Source: Dolichospermum sp. FACHB-1091 (lineage in GTDB: Bacteria > Cyanobacteriota > Cyanobacteriia > Cyanobacteriales > Nostocaceae). Taken from it: 64,000 nucleotides of DNA. The stretch is taken from positions 1 to 64,000 of the forward strand of contig NZ_JACJSB010000024.1 in the NCBI RefSeq assembly GCF_014697585.1. The letters are read 5' to 3'. Below are positions 57,597 to 64,000 of this stretch, in pieces (position 1 is the first letter of the stretch; each line of letters begins with the position of its first letter). The translations under genes were made by a program, and so were the position numbers. The notes beneath the pieces are model-generated. The model had not been told where the DNA came from. It ran no database searches and saw only the letters and a program-made list of their open reading frames with translations.

Positions 57597-57846
57597 GAAT
57601 CGGCTCCTGATTAAGATTAATATTATCAATTACTGGTAAGCTATGTCCAAGTTTTAAACCTAGTAAAATCCAATCTTCTAAAGTCGAGCGTAATTCATTT
57701 TGGCACTCACGTAAACTAGCACCAAAAGCAACAACACCTTGACAAACAGGAATTTTACCGAAAAATGTACCATCTTCCAACTTGTCATATATGGCTTGAG
57801 AAACTGCTCCCTCAACATAATCACTAAGAATAAATGCTGTAGTCAT
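57574..57846 (-). CDS. hicB: HicB-type antitoxin
   Basis: 90 residues. The partial RNase H-fold layout of HicB is visible: GTFFGKIPVCQGVVAFGASL (strand, PxCxGV in place of PxxPG) and RECQNELRSTLEDWILLGLK, then the tail PVIDNINLNQEPILDP. It precedes and overlaps the toxin gene by 23 bases, antitoxin first, which differs from the classic E. coli order but is common in cyanobacteria. It would bind HicA 57366-57596 and the operon promoter. Confidence 0.85.
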   Translation of the reverse strand: MTTAFILSDYVEGAVSQAIYDKLEDGTFFGKIPVCQGVVAFGASLRECQNELRSTLEDWILLGLKLGHSLPVIDNINLNQEPILDPLDTV

Positions 57847-58285
57847 GGAAACCTATACTTTATTCTATTGATAAATTATATATTACAAATCTGAGCTTTA
57901 AGCAACACCTAAGCCAGATTTACAAAAAATTTTATAACTGCAAAGTTATCCATTTTTTATTTTGTGAGTTTACGTGATATCAAAAAGGATGTTGGGGAAG
58001 ATATGCGATAGTGAACCTGACCGAAGGTATCGCTGTTTGGAAGGTTGAAGGGGTGCGTAAGCGTTGCGCTGCTGCAAGCAGTTCGCTGTTTGGGAAGTTG
58101 AGGAGGTGCGATAGCGAAGCGCTCCGCAGGAATCGCTGTTTGGGAGTTGAGGGGATGCGATCGCTCTTTCTCTGTGTCCTCTGTGTCTGGAGTGGTTCGT
58201 TAAAAAAGGATGTTTGGGGAAGTTGAAGGGGTGCGATCGTTGTTTGGGAAGTGGAGGGGAGGCGATCGCTAGGTATCGCTGTTTA
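57847..58285. repeat. Repeat-rich intergenic region 2: degenerate tandem units of about 50 nt
   Basis: Units of the form CGCTGTTTGGGAAGTTGAGG then GGTGCGATAGCGAAGCGCT recur with a period near 50-53 (CGCTGTTTGG at 58031, CGCTGTTTGGG at 58084, CGCTGTTTGGGAG at 58134). A GGTTCGTTAAAAAAGGATG copy is at 58194. GCGATCGC variants (HIP1) are embedded. No gene is supported. Confidence 0.75.
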
Positions 58286-58687
58286 CTAAATCTCCCAATC
58301 TTCTAATTTTAAATTATCAATTCTACTAAATTCTCTAGTGTTGTGAGTAATTAAAGTTAAATTATTAGCTATAGCAATAGCAGCAATATGTAAATCATTA
58401 TTTCCTATAGGAGTACCTTTAGCAGCCAATTTACTACGAATTTCGCCATAAAATACAGCACATTGATCATCAAAATACAAAGAAACAAACCTCCCTAAAA
58501 ATTCCTGCTGCTTTTGCAAAGTTTTTGCAGAATTATGAGTTCTCATTGCACCATAAAATAACTCAGCTTTGACAATAGAACAAACGACTATATCTATATC
58601 GGATAAATCTTGAAGACGCTGAATAATCTTTTCTGATCTTTGATTAAGATATTGAATACAAACATTACTATCTAATAAATATTTCAT
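58286..58687 (-). CDS. vapC: VapC-type toxin (PIN domain)
   Basis: 133 residues of a complete PIN-domain ribonuclease. The acidic residues are in YLLDSNVCIQYL (first Asp), VKAELFYGA (Glu) and IGNNDLHIAAIAIANNLTLI (Asp), and THNTREFSRIDNLKLEDW closes the fold. VapC toxins cut tRNA or rRNA. The likely antitoxin gene lies 12 bases upstream. Confidence 0.93.
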   Translation of the reverse strand: MKYLLDSNVCIQYLNQRSEKIIQRLQDLSDIDIVVCSIVKAELFYGAMRTHNSAKTLQKQQEFLGRFVSLYFDDQCAVFYGEIRSKLAAKGTPIGNNDLHIAAIAIANNLTLITHNTREFSRIDNLKLEDWEI

Positions 58688-58699
58688 CAGTTTGTATTC

Positions 58700-59050
58700 C
58701 TAACTATTAATCATCTCTTCTAATCTATCATCTAATCTATCATCAATTCCTAAATCATCTATAATAATAGGATCATCAGCACAACTTCCTGCTGTTTGAT
58801 TAATAAATTCTTGCCAGGATAATTGATGATTTTCTGCTATTTCAATATTTTTATCATCTATGGATGTTGGTTTCTTTATAACATTCTCACGAAATAACCG
58901 AACTATTTGCAGAAATTCCGGTATATATTCTTCTGGAATTTGGGCGATTTCTAATAATAGATTATAACTAGGAGTCCTTGAGGATATTTCTGTAATGGAT
59001 TGTTGATTATTCATAAGTATATTGTCAGTAGATATTGAAAATTTATTCAT
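58700..59050 (-). CDS. Probable VapB-type antitoxin
   Basis: 116 residues directly upstream of vapC. The core SYNLLLEIAQIPEEYIPEFL and LQIVRLFRENVI followed by an acidic tail (IIIDDLGIDDRLDDRLEEMI) is the pattern of cyanobacterial antitoxins whose disordered tail wraps the toxin. No classical AbrB or RHH motif is seen, so the call rests on position. ATG 59050 is used; ATG 59014 (MNNQQS) is possible. The last residues contain a short repeat of 'DDRL'. Confidence 0.65.
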   Translation of the reverse strand: MNKFSISTDNILMNNQQSITEISSRTPSYNLLLEIAQIPEEYIPEFLQIVRLFRENVIKKPTSIDDKNIEIAENHQLSWQEFINQTAGSCADDPIIIDDLGIDDRLDDRLEEMINS

Positions 59051-59073
59051 ATTCTATAATATCATAAATTGTT

Positions 59074-59112
59074 GCGATAGCGTACCCTACGGAAAGCAAG
59101 CTACGCGGTAGC
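59074..59112. repeat. GCGATAGCGTACCCTACGG repeat, copy 1, inside hicA remnant
   Basis: GCGATAGCGTACCCTACGG then AAAGCAAGCTACGCGGTAGC, with a GCTAC-GCG-GTAGC palindrome at its right end. A second copy is at 59448-59487. Its right edge is the point where the hicA-like sequence stops. Confidence 0.75.
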
Positions 59113-59154
59113 TTCAACAATCTTACACAGAGACTTACTAGAAACCGATTTCAT
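59110..59154 (-). pseudogene. Remnant of a HicA toxin gene (first 14-15 codons)
   Basis: Starting at ATG 59154, overlapping the hicB stop as ATGA, the codons read MKSVSSKSLCKIVE, the same as the start of the intact hicA at 61771 (MKSVSGKSLCKIVE). After that the sequence runs into the GCTACCGCG palindrome and is unrelated. The toxin is therefore lost while its antitoxin (59151-59351) is whole. Confidence 0.85.
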
Positions 59155-59351
59155 AAAGATAACTCAATCAACTGTTTTTGTGGTTCAACTTCTTCTTGCT
59201 GACTAGCAACTTCTAACCAACCTTGAACAGCATCTTTCAACATTTCTAACAAATGTTCATAACTTTCACCCCAGGTATGACATCCTGGTAAAGCTGGTAC
59301 ATAACCACACCATACACCGTCTTCTTCCCAAATAATTGCTTTTATTTTCAT
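59151..59351 (-). CDS. hicB: HicB-type antitoxin, orphan copy
   Basis: 66 residues from ATG 59351, with AAGGAATTGGCC upstream. MKIKAIIWEEDGVWCGYVPA and LPGCHTWGESYEHLLEML give the full HicB motif with the usual PGCHTWG. It is nearly identical to the copy at 61768-61968 (three differing residues in the shared 66). Its toxin partner is reduced to a 14-codon remnant, so this antitoxin could neutralise the second toxin. Confidence 0.88.
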   Translation of the reverse strand: MKIKAIIWEEDGVWCGYVPALPGCHTWGESYEHLLEMLKDAVQGWLEVASQQEEVEPQKQLIELSL

Positions 59352-59598
59352 GGCCAATTCCTTGAACTAAGGATATTTTACCGCAAAGGCAGTCAGACGT
59401 ACCAGCTTAATAAAGATGAATAATCGCTTTTGGGGAGTTGAAGGGATGCGATAGCGTACCCTACGGGAAGCAAGCTACGCGGTAGCGTCTCGTATCCCTT
59501 ACCGGACCGAAGGAATAGAGATAGCACGACCTAGTAATCGCTGTTTGGGAAGTTGAGGGGATGCGATAGCGAAGCGCTGACTTGTCAGTTCGCTCAAC
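59352..59598. repeat. Repeat-rich intergenic region 3
   Basis: About 45 bases upstream of hicB duplicate the region upstream of the second hicB (CAATTCCTTGAACT then ATATTTTACCGCA). The rest is repeat units of the TTGGGGAGTTGAAGGGATGC type (from 59431), the second GCGATAGCGTACCCTACGG element (59448-59487) and CGCTGTTTGGGAAGTTGAGG. No gene. Confidence 0.7.
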
Positions 59599-59958
59599 TT
59601 AAACCCCAAACCCCAAAACCACATCCAAAGCAGTACGAATTTCTTCCCAATATTCAGCTTCTAAAATTCCCACCAAACCTAAAACCCGACGATAATCTAC
59701 AGAACGAATCTGAGCAACATCAATAAAACGATCTTTATCTAATCCATTAGTTACTGTTGCTTTGATATTGACAATATAGGGAGCTTGCTTACTTCCTGGT
59801 CGGAATGGCATCACAATAGTTAATAATCCATATTGATTCATAATATCACTTTGAACTATTAAACAAGCACGGATTTTTTGCGCTTCTGCTCCCACAGTTG
59901 GATCAAGATTTACCCAGCGAATTTCACCCCGTTTATAAGTTAAATTACCCTCTGGCAT
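59599..59958 (-). CDS. PemK/MazF-type toxin
   Basis: 119 residues from ATG 59958, with GGAG 10-13 bases upstream; the frame is open to 60000 but the longer form begins within the antitoxin gene. MazF fold markers: YKRGEIRWVNLDPTVGAEAQ, KIRACLIVQSDIMNQYGLLT, IVMPFRPGSKQAP and FIDVAQIRSVDYRRV, with the conserved R/Q-x-R..S stretch. These toxins cut mRNA. It overlaps the antitoxin gene by 14 bases. Confidence 0.9.
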   Translation of the reverse strand: MPEGNLTYKRGEIRWVNLDPTVGAEAQKIRACLIVQSDIMNQYGLLTIVMPFRPGSKQAPYIVNIKATVTNGLDKDRFIDVAQIRSVDYRRVLGLVGILEAEYWEEIRTALDVVLGFGV

Positions 59959-60175
59959 TAATACCATCTCCAGCGACATTATCCCAAGCAGAAATCTCAT
60001 TTTGATATTCTAAATCTTTCGCATCTTCTTGGAGTGCGGCAATTATTTCTGTCTCTAAAATTTTGCGTTTTTGTTCTGCCAATATTGCATTAATATAAGC
60101 ACTACGATTACCTTTTGCTTGTTGATCAATAAATTGAAGAATGTCTTCTTCTAAAGTAATTGTGACTTTTATCAT
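59945..60175 (-). CDS. MazE-like ribbon-helix-helix antitoxin
   Basis: 76 residues. The start MIKVTITLEEDILQFIDQQA and KGNRSAYINAILAEQKRKIL is a ribbon-helix-helix DNA-binding domain; the C-terminal EDAKDLEYQNEISAWDNVAG would bind the toxin. It overlaps the toxin gene at 59945-59958, giving coupled translation. Position and domain make the pairing firm. Confidence 0.88.
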   Translation of the reverse strand: MIKVTITLEEDILQFIDQQAKGNRSAYINAILAEQKRKILETEIIAALQEDAKDLEYQNEISAWDNVAGDGINARG

Positions 60176-60467
60176 TGTGTATGACTAATTTATCTTACCA
60201 ATCAATCATATCACTTTTTTGACAATTTGCAAATACTCTGTGTCTGGAAGTAGTATGCCTACGGCACGCTACGCGAAGGTAAAAAAAAGGATGCTGGGAA
60301 GTTGAGCGCAAGCGCTCGGTAGGAATCGCTGTTTGGGAGGTTGAGGAGGTGCGATAGCGCAAGCACTGACTTGTCAGTTCGCTGTTTGGGAAGTTGAGGG
60401 GGTGCGATAGCGAAGCGCTGCTGCAAGCAGTTCGCTCTACCAAAACCATAAAAACCTCAATCAGATA
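60176..60467. repeat. Repeat-rich intergenic region 4
   Basis: Contains an AAAAAAAGGATGCTGGGAAG unit and at least three CGCTGTTTGGG/GTTGAGG units with GTGCGATAGCGCAAGCACTG and GCGATAGCGAAGCGCTGCTG variants. Read on the minus strand it also gives a long open frame that is only repeat translation. The promoter of the RNA at 60502 borders it. Confidence 0.7.
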
Positions 60468-60496
60468 TTGACAATTAACAAATCAGAAGATAATAT
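60468..60496 (+). promoter_or_regulatory. Sigma70-type promoter (TTGACA-17-TAATAT)
   Basis: TTGACA (60468-60473), a 17-base spacer, TAATAT (60491-60496). This is a consensus -35 box with the ideal spacing and a near-consensus -10. The start of transcription should be near 60502-60504, just before the structured RNA. It faces rightwards in a region where all protein genes face left. Confidence 0.7.
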
Positions 60497-60501
60497 AAAG
60501 G

Positions 60502-60572
60502 TAGGCATAGCCTGGGGGTAGTCGTATGACTGCCGCATCATAAACCGCTCACGTAGCGGTTTTGTTGTTTTT
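60502..60572 (+). ncRNA. Candidate small RNA with three hairpins
   Basis: Directly after the promoter at 60468 come three stems: AGGC-ATA-GCCT (60503-60513), GGTAGTC-GTAT-GACTGCC (60517-60534; 7 bp) and AAACCGCT-CACGT-AGCGGTTT (60542-60562; 8 bp), followed by TGTTGTTTTT. The last stem plus T-rich tail is an intrinsic terminator. About 70 nt, no open frame. It matches no cyanobacterial RNA I know (no Yfr1 ACTCCTCAC motif). Its 3' end touches the stop codon of the convergent DUF3800 gene. An RNA is inferred from structure alone. Confidence 0.6.
60542..60572 (+). terminator. Intrinsic terminator of the candidate RNA
   Basis: An 8-bp perfect stem (AAACCGCT/AGCGGTTT) with a 5-base loop and a tail with nine T in eleven bases. 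It could also slow transcription of the convergent gene, but on that strand it lacks the T tail. Confidence 0.8.
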
Positions 60573-61380
60573 AGCGGCTATCAAAGCAATAATACTTAAT
60601 TCCCAAAGTAACAACTTGATCCTGTTGTAACCTAGAATCCACAAGCAAGTTGGCATTTTTAAGAGCTAAAAACGCCTGATTATCAGGATTGTCTTTACTA
60701 CGAACAACTGGATACAAACATAAATCAGCAATTTGCATGATCGAATTAGCTTTTGTCTTGCTGTCTATTCCTATTAACAGTTTTGATAAATCATTAGCAG
60801 ATAAAGGTGAATATTTATCAGATGTTGCAACATTAAAAGATTGACCTTTAGCTCTTAAATTATAAAAATATTGTTTTAGCAGATTATCTTCATTTTTACC
60901 TGCTGCTTCAAAATAAACCATTAAACTACCATTATTAATAGCTGCATACTTAGCACTACGTTCTATTAAAATAGAAAACGCACTTTTCATCATTTCCCAA
61001 GTATTTTCACCATACTTTTCTAAGTAACGATTGAGATATCCTTGTCGAGATATAACACAAGAATGAACAACTATAGGACAACTAATTATAGTTTGTGTCA
61101 AATCTTCCAAAAATTGCTGCTGTTCAACCTTAGATAATTTACCTAACCAAGCAAATCCTTTTTTCTTAGAGCGTATTTCGTTACCATGTAAAGGTTGTTC
61201 TTGAATAAGATTCCAACGATTTTTAAAATCTAGTACCAATTGATTAATAATTTGTTCATCACTTCTTTTAATTAAAACTTCACCCATAGCAAAAACAGGA
61301 CATTCATCTTTAGGATTTGGTTTTGCACTACCAGATTCATCAATATATATAGCAAATTCAATATTATCTTGTTGATTCAT
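60571..61380 (-). CDS. DUF3800 domain-containing protein
   Basis: 269 residues. It opens with FAIYIDESGSAKP, the signature DES/G of DUF3800, has HGNEIRSKKKGFAWLGKLSK as the basic mid part, and ends with MQIADLCLYPVVR carrying the late aspartate. The family is predicted to have an RNase H-like fold with these acids at the active site and is frequent in mobile or defence-rich DNA. No experimental role is known to me. ATG 61380 (MNQQDNIEF). It is convergent with the RNA at 60502. Confidence 0.85.
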   Translation of the reverse strand: MNQQDNIEFAIYIDESGSAKPNPKDECPVFAMGEVLIKRSDEQIINQLVLDFKNRWNLIQEQPLHGNEIRSKKKGFAWLGKLSKVEQQQFLEDLTQTIISCPIVVHSCVISRQGYLNRYLEKYGENTWEMMKSAFSILIERSAKYAAINNGSLMVYFEAAGKNEDNLLKQYFYNLRAKGQSFNVATSDKYSPLSANDLSKLLIGIDSKTKANSIMQIADLCLYPVVRSKDNPDNQAFLALKNANLLVDSRLQQDQVVTLGIKYYCFDSR

Positions 61381-61561
61381 TTTCTAATTTTGTTAAATTT
61401 AATAAATTTCCTAATAGTATTACATAATTTAACGGCAAAAAGGGATACTTGACTAGAAAATATAAAATTCGCTTTCTCTTCTTATCTTCCTTCGTGTTCT
61501 TCGCTTCTTCGTGGTTCGTTAAAAAAGGATGTTTGGGGAGTTTAGGGGTGCGATAGCGAAA
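61381..61561. repeat. Repeat-rich intergenic region 5
   Basis: AT-rich DNA, then GTGGTTCGTTAAAAAAGGAT (from 61511) and GTTTGGGGAGTTTAGGGGTG, another copy of the island repeat, ending with GCGATAGCG just at the end of hicA. Confidence 0.65.
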
Positions 61562-61771
61562 TTAATCTAAATCTTCTTCAGTCAAACCAGCATCTTTCAA
61601 AATACTTCTGAGTGTACCCGTAGGTAAATCACGATTACCATGAACAGGTATAGAAAGAATCACACTCATACCTTCCTTAACATAGATATGATGACTACCT
61701 GTAATCCTTTTTAGATTCCATCCATAGCGTTCCACAATCTTACACAGAGATTTACCAGAAACGGATTTCAT
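61562..61771 (-). CDS. hicA: HicA-type toxin, intact second copy
   Basis: 69 residues with the classic short HicA form: MKSVSGKSLCKIVERYGWNL, KRITGSHHIYVKEGMSVILS, IPVHGNRDLPTGTLRSILKD. The catalytic histidine is in GSHHIY. It overlaps the antitoxin stop by ATGA. Intact and likely active. The other copy keeps only the first 14 codons. The toxin acts as mRNA interferase when HicB is lost. Confidence 0.92.
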   Translation of the reverse strand: MKSVSGKSLCKIVERYGWNLKRITGSHHIYVKEGMSVILSIPVHGNRDLPTGTLRSILKDAGLTEEDLD

Positions 61772-61968
61772 AAAGATAACTCAATCAACTGTTTTTGTGG
61801 TTCAACTTCTTCTTGCTGACTAGCAACTTCTAACCAACCTTGAACAGCATCTTTCAACATTTCTAATAAATGTTCATAACTTTCACCCCAGGTATGACAT
61901 CTTGGTAAAGCTGGTACAGAACCACACCATACACCGTCTTCTTCCCAAAGAATTGCTTTTATTTTCAT
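61768..61968 (-). CDS. hicB: HicB-type antitoxin, second copy
   Basis: 66 residues from ATG 61968, with AAGGA 7 bases upstream. It differs from the copy at 59151 in few residues, among them PALPRCHTWG where the other copy has the family-typical PALPGCHTWG, and GSVPALP against GYVPALP. The duplication also covers about 40 bases upstream, including the probable promoter. It is paired with the intact hicA by an ATGA overlap. Confidence 0.9.
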   Translation of the reverse strand: MKIKAILWEEDGVWCGSVPALPRCHTWGESYEHLLEMLKDAVQGWLEVASQQEEVEPQKQLIELSL

Positions 61969-62502
61969 AGTCAATTCCTTGAACTGGGAATATTTTACCG
62001 CAGAGGGAGTCAGTTGCCGATCAGAAATAAGAGTGAGTTATAATACCCGTAAATCATGATCCAAAACTTTTCCTCCTCTAAGGATAAGTGTAGCCATTTC
62101 TATATTAAAGTAAAAAGTATTGGGGATGACAGTAAACTAATGCTAGTTATCAGTAAGATACATTGCTCACATATATACAGGAAACATGGATCACTCAGGA
62201 CTGTAACTAACCGTTTTTGTTGCTGAATATGTACTACCAATTATTTTAGGAATAGTCATGTTGTCATTCAATTTGCAAAGCTCTACTACAGATAGTATAA
62301 ATATTTTATAGTTTCTTTCGTAGACTTTCAAGCAAAAAACAGCTAATATTGCCATTTTGGCAGGTCTTTCAGGCACAAATAGGATATTAGTAGATAGTAG
62401 CAATAGTTCGTAAATTCTTTAGCCTTAACCCAAAAATGCTATAGCTATCTCAATCTTGATTGTGGTAATTTTTTGTCCGTTTAAATAACTAGGAAATAAC
62501 TC
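61969..62502. other. Intergenic region between hicB and the phosphotransferase gene
   Basis: About 530 bases between divergent genes, without a supportable gene. It starts with the short hicB upstream duplication and turns AT-rich. An open frame on the minus strand (62191-62403) has no ribosome site and no family character. ACTAGGAAATAACTC before 62503 is the ribosome binding site of the phosphotransferase gene. Confidence 0.4.
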
Positions 62503-63741
62503 ATGTTATCATCACTATCTTCTCAAAATGTTATCCAGTATCTGGAACAAATAGGGCTGTGCAGCGCAAAAGAAGGTGCTACATATCAATCTATATTCCC
62601 AAAAAATAACCATAAAAATTGTAATTTACTAGTAATGCTGGCAGGTAATCACCAATTAATGATTAAACAAGAACGGAAAATTAATGATGATTACATTTCT
62701 CATGAACTTTTTAATGAGTGGCTATTTCACCAGTTATTAGAAAAATTTCCAGTAATTGGTAATATTGGCGCGATCGCATCATCATTACTACACTTTGATC
62801 AAGAAAATTCTATTCTTGTGCGTAGCTACTTGAGCGAATATGTGGAACTAGAAAGATTTTATCAACACAGCAGTATTTTGCCCACAGAGATTGCCGGCGC
62901 GATTGGTACTACGTTGGCAGGTTTACACCGATCCACGTTCAATAAACGTGAGTATCGTGATTTTATGTCTACTGCTCCCGCAGGACAATTTCGCTATAAT
63001 TTTTACAATCCCGCCCAAGGACTCCCATCAATAAATCCAGAAACATTTGGTATAATTCCCACTGAAGCTTTACAATTTCATCTCCTTTATCAGCGTTACG
63101 AAACTTTAGAATCTGCTATTGCTGATTTAGCATATCAATGGCAACCATGTTGTTTAAATCACAACGATTTACAATTAAGCAATATTTTGCTTCATTCCCG
63201 ATGGAAACAACTAGATAATTGTTTAATTAGATTAATTGACTGGGAAGCTTGTGCTTGGGGAGATCCAGCTTTTGATTTAGGAACTCTATTAGCAAGTTAT
63301 TTAAGAATTTGGCTGTCCAGTTTAATAGTAGATCCAATATTAGAGTTAGAAGAATCTTTGAATTTAGCCATGATTCCCCTAGAGGTATTACAACCTTCAA
63401 TCCTAGCTTTAATTCTGGCTTATCTTAATGCTTTCCCCATGATTTTGGAATATCATCAGGATTTTATTGTGCAGGTAATTAAATTCGCCGGTTTGGCATT
63501 AACTCAACAAATTCAAAACAGAATTATCTGCAACAAATCCTTTGATAATACGAATTTGTGTATGCTGGAAGTTGCTAAAAGTCTCCTGACTATTCCCGAT
63601 CAATCAGTGTTAACTATTTTTGGCATCTCCCAATCAGAAATCTTTCAATCTGTAGCCAGACCTCAGAAAGTTAATCAGCCCCATAAGGAACAAAAATTAG
63701 TCCGTCTTTATTACGAAAAAACTCGCCTCCGCGGTTGTTAG
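62503..63741 (+). CDS. APH-like phosphotransferase family protein
   Basis: 412 residues of the aminoglycoside phosphotransferase/choline kinase superfamily. The Brenner motif CCLNHNDLQLSNILLHS (H-x-D-x4-N, near 220) and the metal-binding RLIDWEACAWGDPAFDLGTL (near 245) are complete. The N-terminal lobe (NHQLMIKQERKINDDY) keeps a lysine for ATP. The family phosphorylates small alcohols or amines; the substrate here is unknown. It is followed 89 bases later by the DHNA-CoA thioesterase gene on the same strand. Confidence 0.85.
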   Translation: MLSSLSSQNVIQYLEQIGLCSAKEGATYQSIFPKNNHKNCNLLVMLAGNHQLMIKQERKINDDYISHELFNEWLFHQLLEKFPVIGNIGAIASSLLHFDQENSILVRSYLSEYVELERFYQHSSILPTEIAGAIGTTLAGLHRSTFNKREYRDFMSTAPAGQFRYNFYNPAQGLPSINPETFGIIPTEALQFHLLYQRYETLESAIADLAYQWQPCCLNHNDLQLSNILLHSRWKQLDNCLIRLIDWEACAWGDPAFDLGTLLASYLRIWLSSLIVDPILELEESLNLAMIPLEVLQPSILALILAYLNAFPMILEYHQDFIVQVIKFAGLALTQQIQNRIICNKSFDNTNLCMLEVAKSLLTIPDQSVLTIFGISQSEIFQSVARPQKVNQPHKEQKLVRLYYEKTRLRGC

Positions 63742-63830
63742 TAATATTAATCCTTAATACCGAAAAACTAATCTAAAATTTATGGACTATAATTGTTTAT
63801 TATAGCAGATTTAATTTTAGGAAATTAAAC

Positions 63831-64000
63831 ATGGGTTTTACATATTACTACACTGTAAGATTTCAAGATACTGATGCGGCTGGAGTAGTTTATTTCGCTA
63901 ATGTTTTGAGAATTTGTCATGAAGCTTATGAGGCTTCATTAGCAGCTTCTAGTGTTAATCTTAAATCATTTTTTACTAATCCATCTTTAGCTTTTCCTAT
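63831..64000 (+). CDS. 1,4-dihydroxy-2-naphthoyl-CoA hydrolase (4HBT thioesterase), N-terminal part
   Basis: The first 56 residues of a hot-dog-fold thioesterase are visible before the window ends. [20 protein letters not shown] holds the catalytic aspartate of the 4-hydroxybenzoyl-CoA thioesterase group, and [20 protein letters not shown] follows as in the cyanobacterial enzyme that frees DHNA for phylloquinone (vitamin K1) synthesis. ATG 63831 is the natural start. The call rests on the close likeness of this stretch to the Synechocystis protein Slr0204 as I remember it. Confidence 0.8.
   Translation, partial: MGFTYYYTVRFQDTDAAGVVYFANVLRICHEAYEASLAASSVNLKSFFTNPSLAFP

Noticed and set aside
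58011-58226. 71-codon open frame
   Set aside because: It lies wholly in the tandem repeat array.
60195-60449. 84-codon minus-strand open frame
   Set aside because: It is composed of the island repeat units; no ribosome site.
62191-62403. 70-codon minus-strand open frame
   Set aside because: No ribosome site, atypical composition and no recognisable domain; likely chance in AT-rich DNA.

Overview
The window is chromosomal DNA from a filamentous, probably heterocyst-forming cyanobacterium (order Nostocales, of the Anabaena/Dolichospermum/Aphanizomenon/Nostoc kind). The evidence is the gene set: ccmK3-ccmK4 carboxysome shell genes, an NblS/Hik33-type sensor kinase, chlI, a split pntA1-pntA2-pntB transhydrogenase, a HetZ-related gene, a DpsA with a His-type ferroxidase site, a group 2 sigma factor, and a phylloquinone-pathway thioesterase at the right edge. 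The DNA is AT-rich, has scattered HIP1 octamers (GCGATCGC), and carries heptanucleotide tandem repeats and several families of short palindromic repeats or MITEs typical of this order. The genus cannot be fixed from the sequence alone.

Layout. 0-5 kb: the end of a Uma2-type gene, pnp, then an OLD/RecF-like AAA ATPase with a partner gene. The ATPase is frameshifted and the partner is cut off by a GAGGTACA-family repeat, so the pair looks like a decayed defence-type module. 5-10.5 kb: a CheW-MCP-CheA chemosensory operon read leftward, then tRNA-Gly(CCC). 11-18 kb: a TM0106-type RecB-like nuclease, a secreted phytase-like esterase, a secreted 3D/MltA-like protein, the NblS kinase and a coiled-coil protein. 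18-24 kb: a 1276-residue single-chain restriction-modification enzyme, an alpha/beta hydrolase and ccmK3-ccmK4. 24-30 kb: a HetZ-related gene, a methyltransferase overlapping a PrsW-type membrane protease, a membrane protein ending at a MITE, hrcA, and a truncated IS607 recombinase. 30-37 kb: rhodanese, DUF3352, DUF815 ATPase, a membrane-anchored coiled coil and chlI. 37-40.5 kb: an accessory patch with a gene fragment, a secreted-protein gene with a frameshift in its signal peptide, a TOPRIM-like orphan and parDE, with copies of one palindromic repeat between them. 40.5-56 kb: mostly housekeeping (2Fe-2S protein, dps, carB, sigma factor, FtsL-like protein, lipoprotein, GST, glgB, pntA1/pntA2/pntB with a clear terminator). 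56-62 kb: an island of toxin-antitoxin modules (hicBA, vapBC, a hicB whose toxin was cut off, mazEF-like, a complete second hicBA), a DUF3800 gene, a DUF91-type nuclease, and many degenerate repeats of about 50 nt. 62.5-64 kb: an APH-like phosphotransferase and the start of a DHNA-CoA thioesterase.

Most unusual signals. (1) A candidate small RNA at about 60502-60572, with a near-consensus sigma70 promoter (17-bp spacer), three stem-loops and an intrinsic terminator, alone on the plus strand inside a minus-strand toxin-antitoxin island. (2) A duplicated hicBA locus in which one copy kept the antitoxin while its toxin was replaced after about 14 codons by a palindromic repeat. (3) An ATPase/TOPRIM-like pair inactivated twice. 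(4) A palindromic repeat that recurs around a TOPRIM-like orphan and parDE. (5) Two genes broken by what look like single-base losses in T runs. All functional calls rest on motif recognition by eye; no database search was run.
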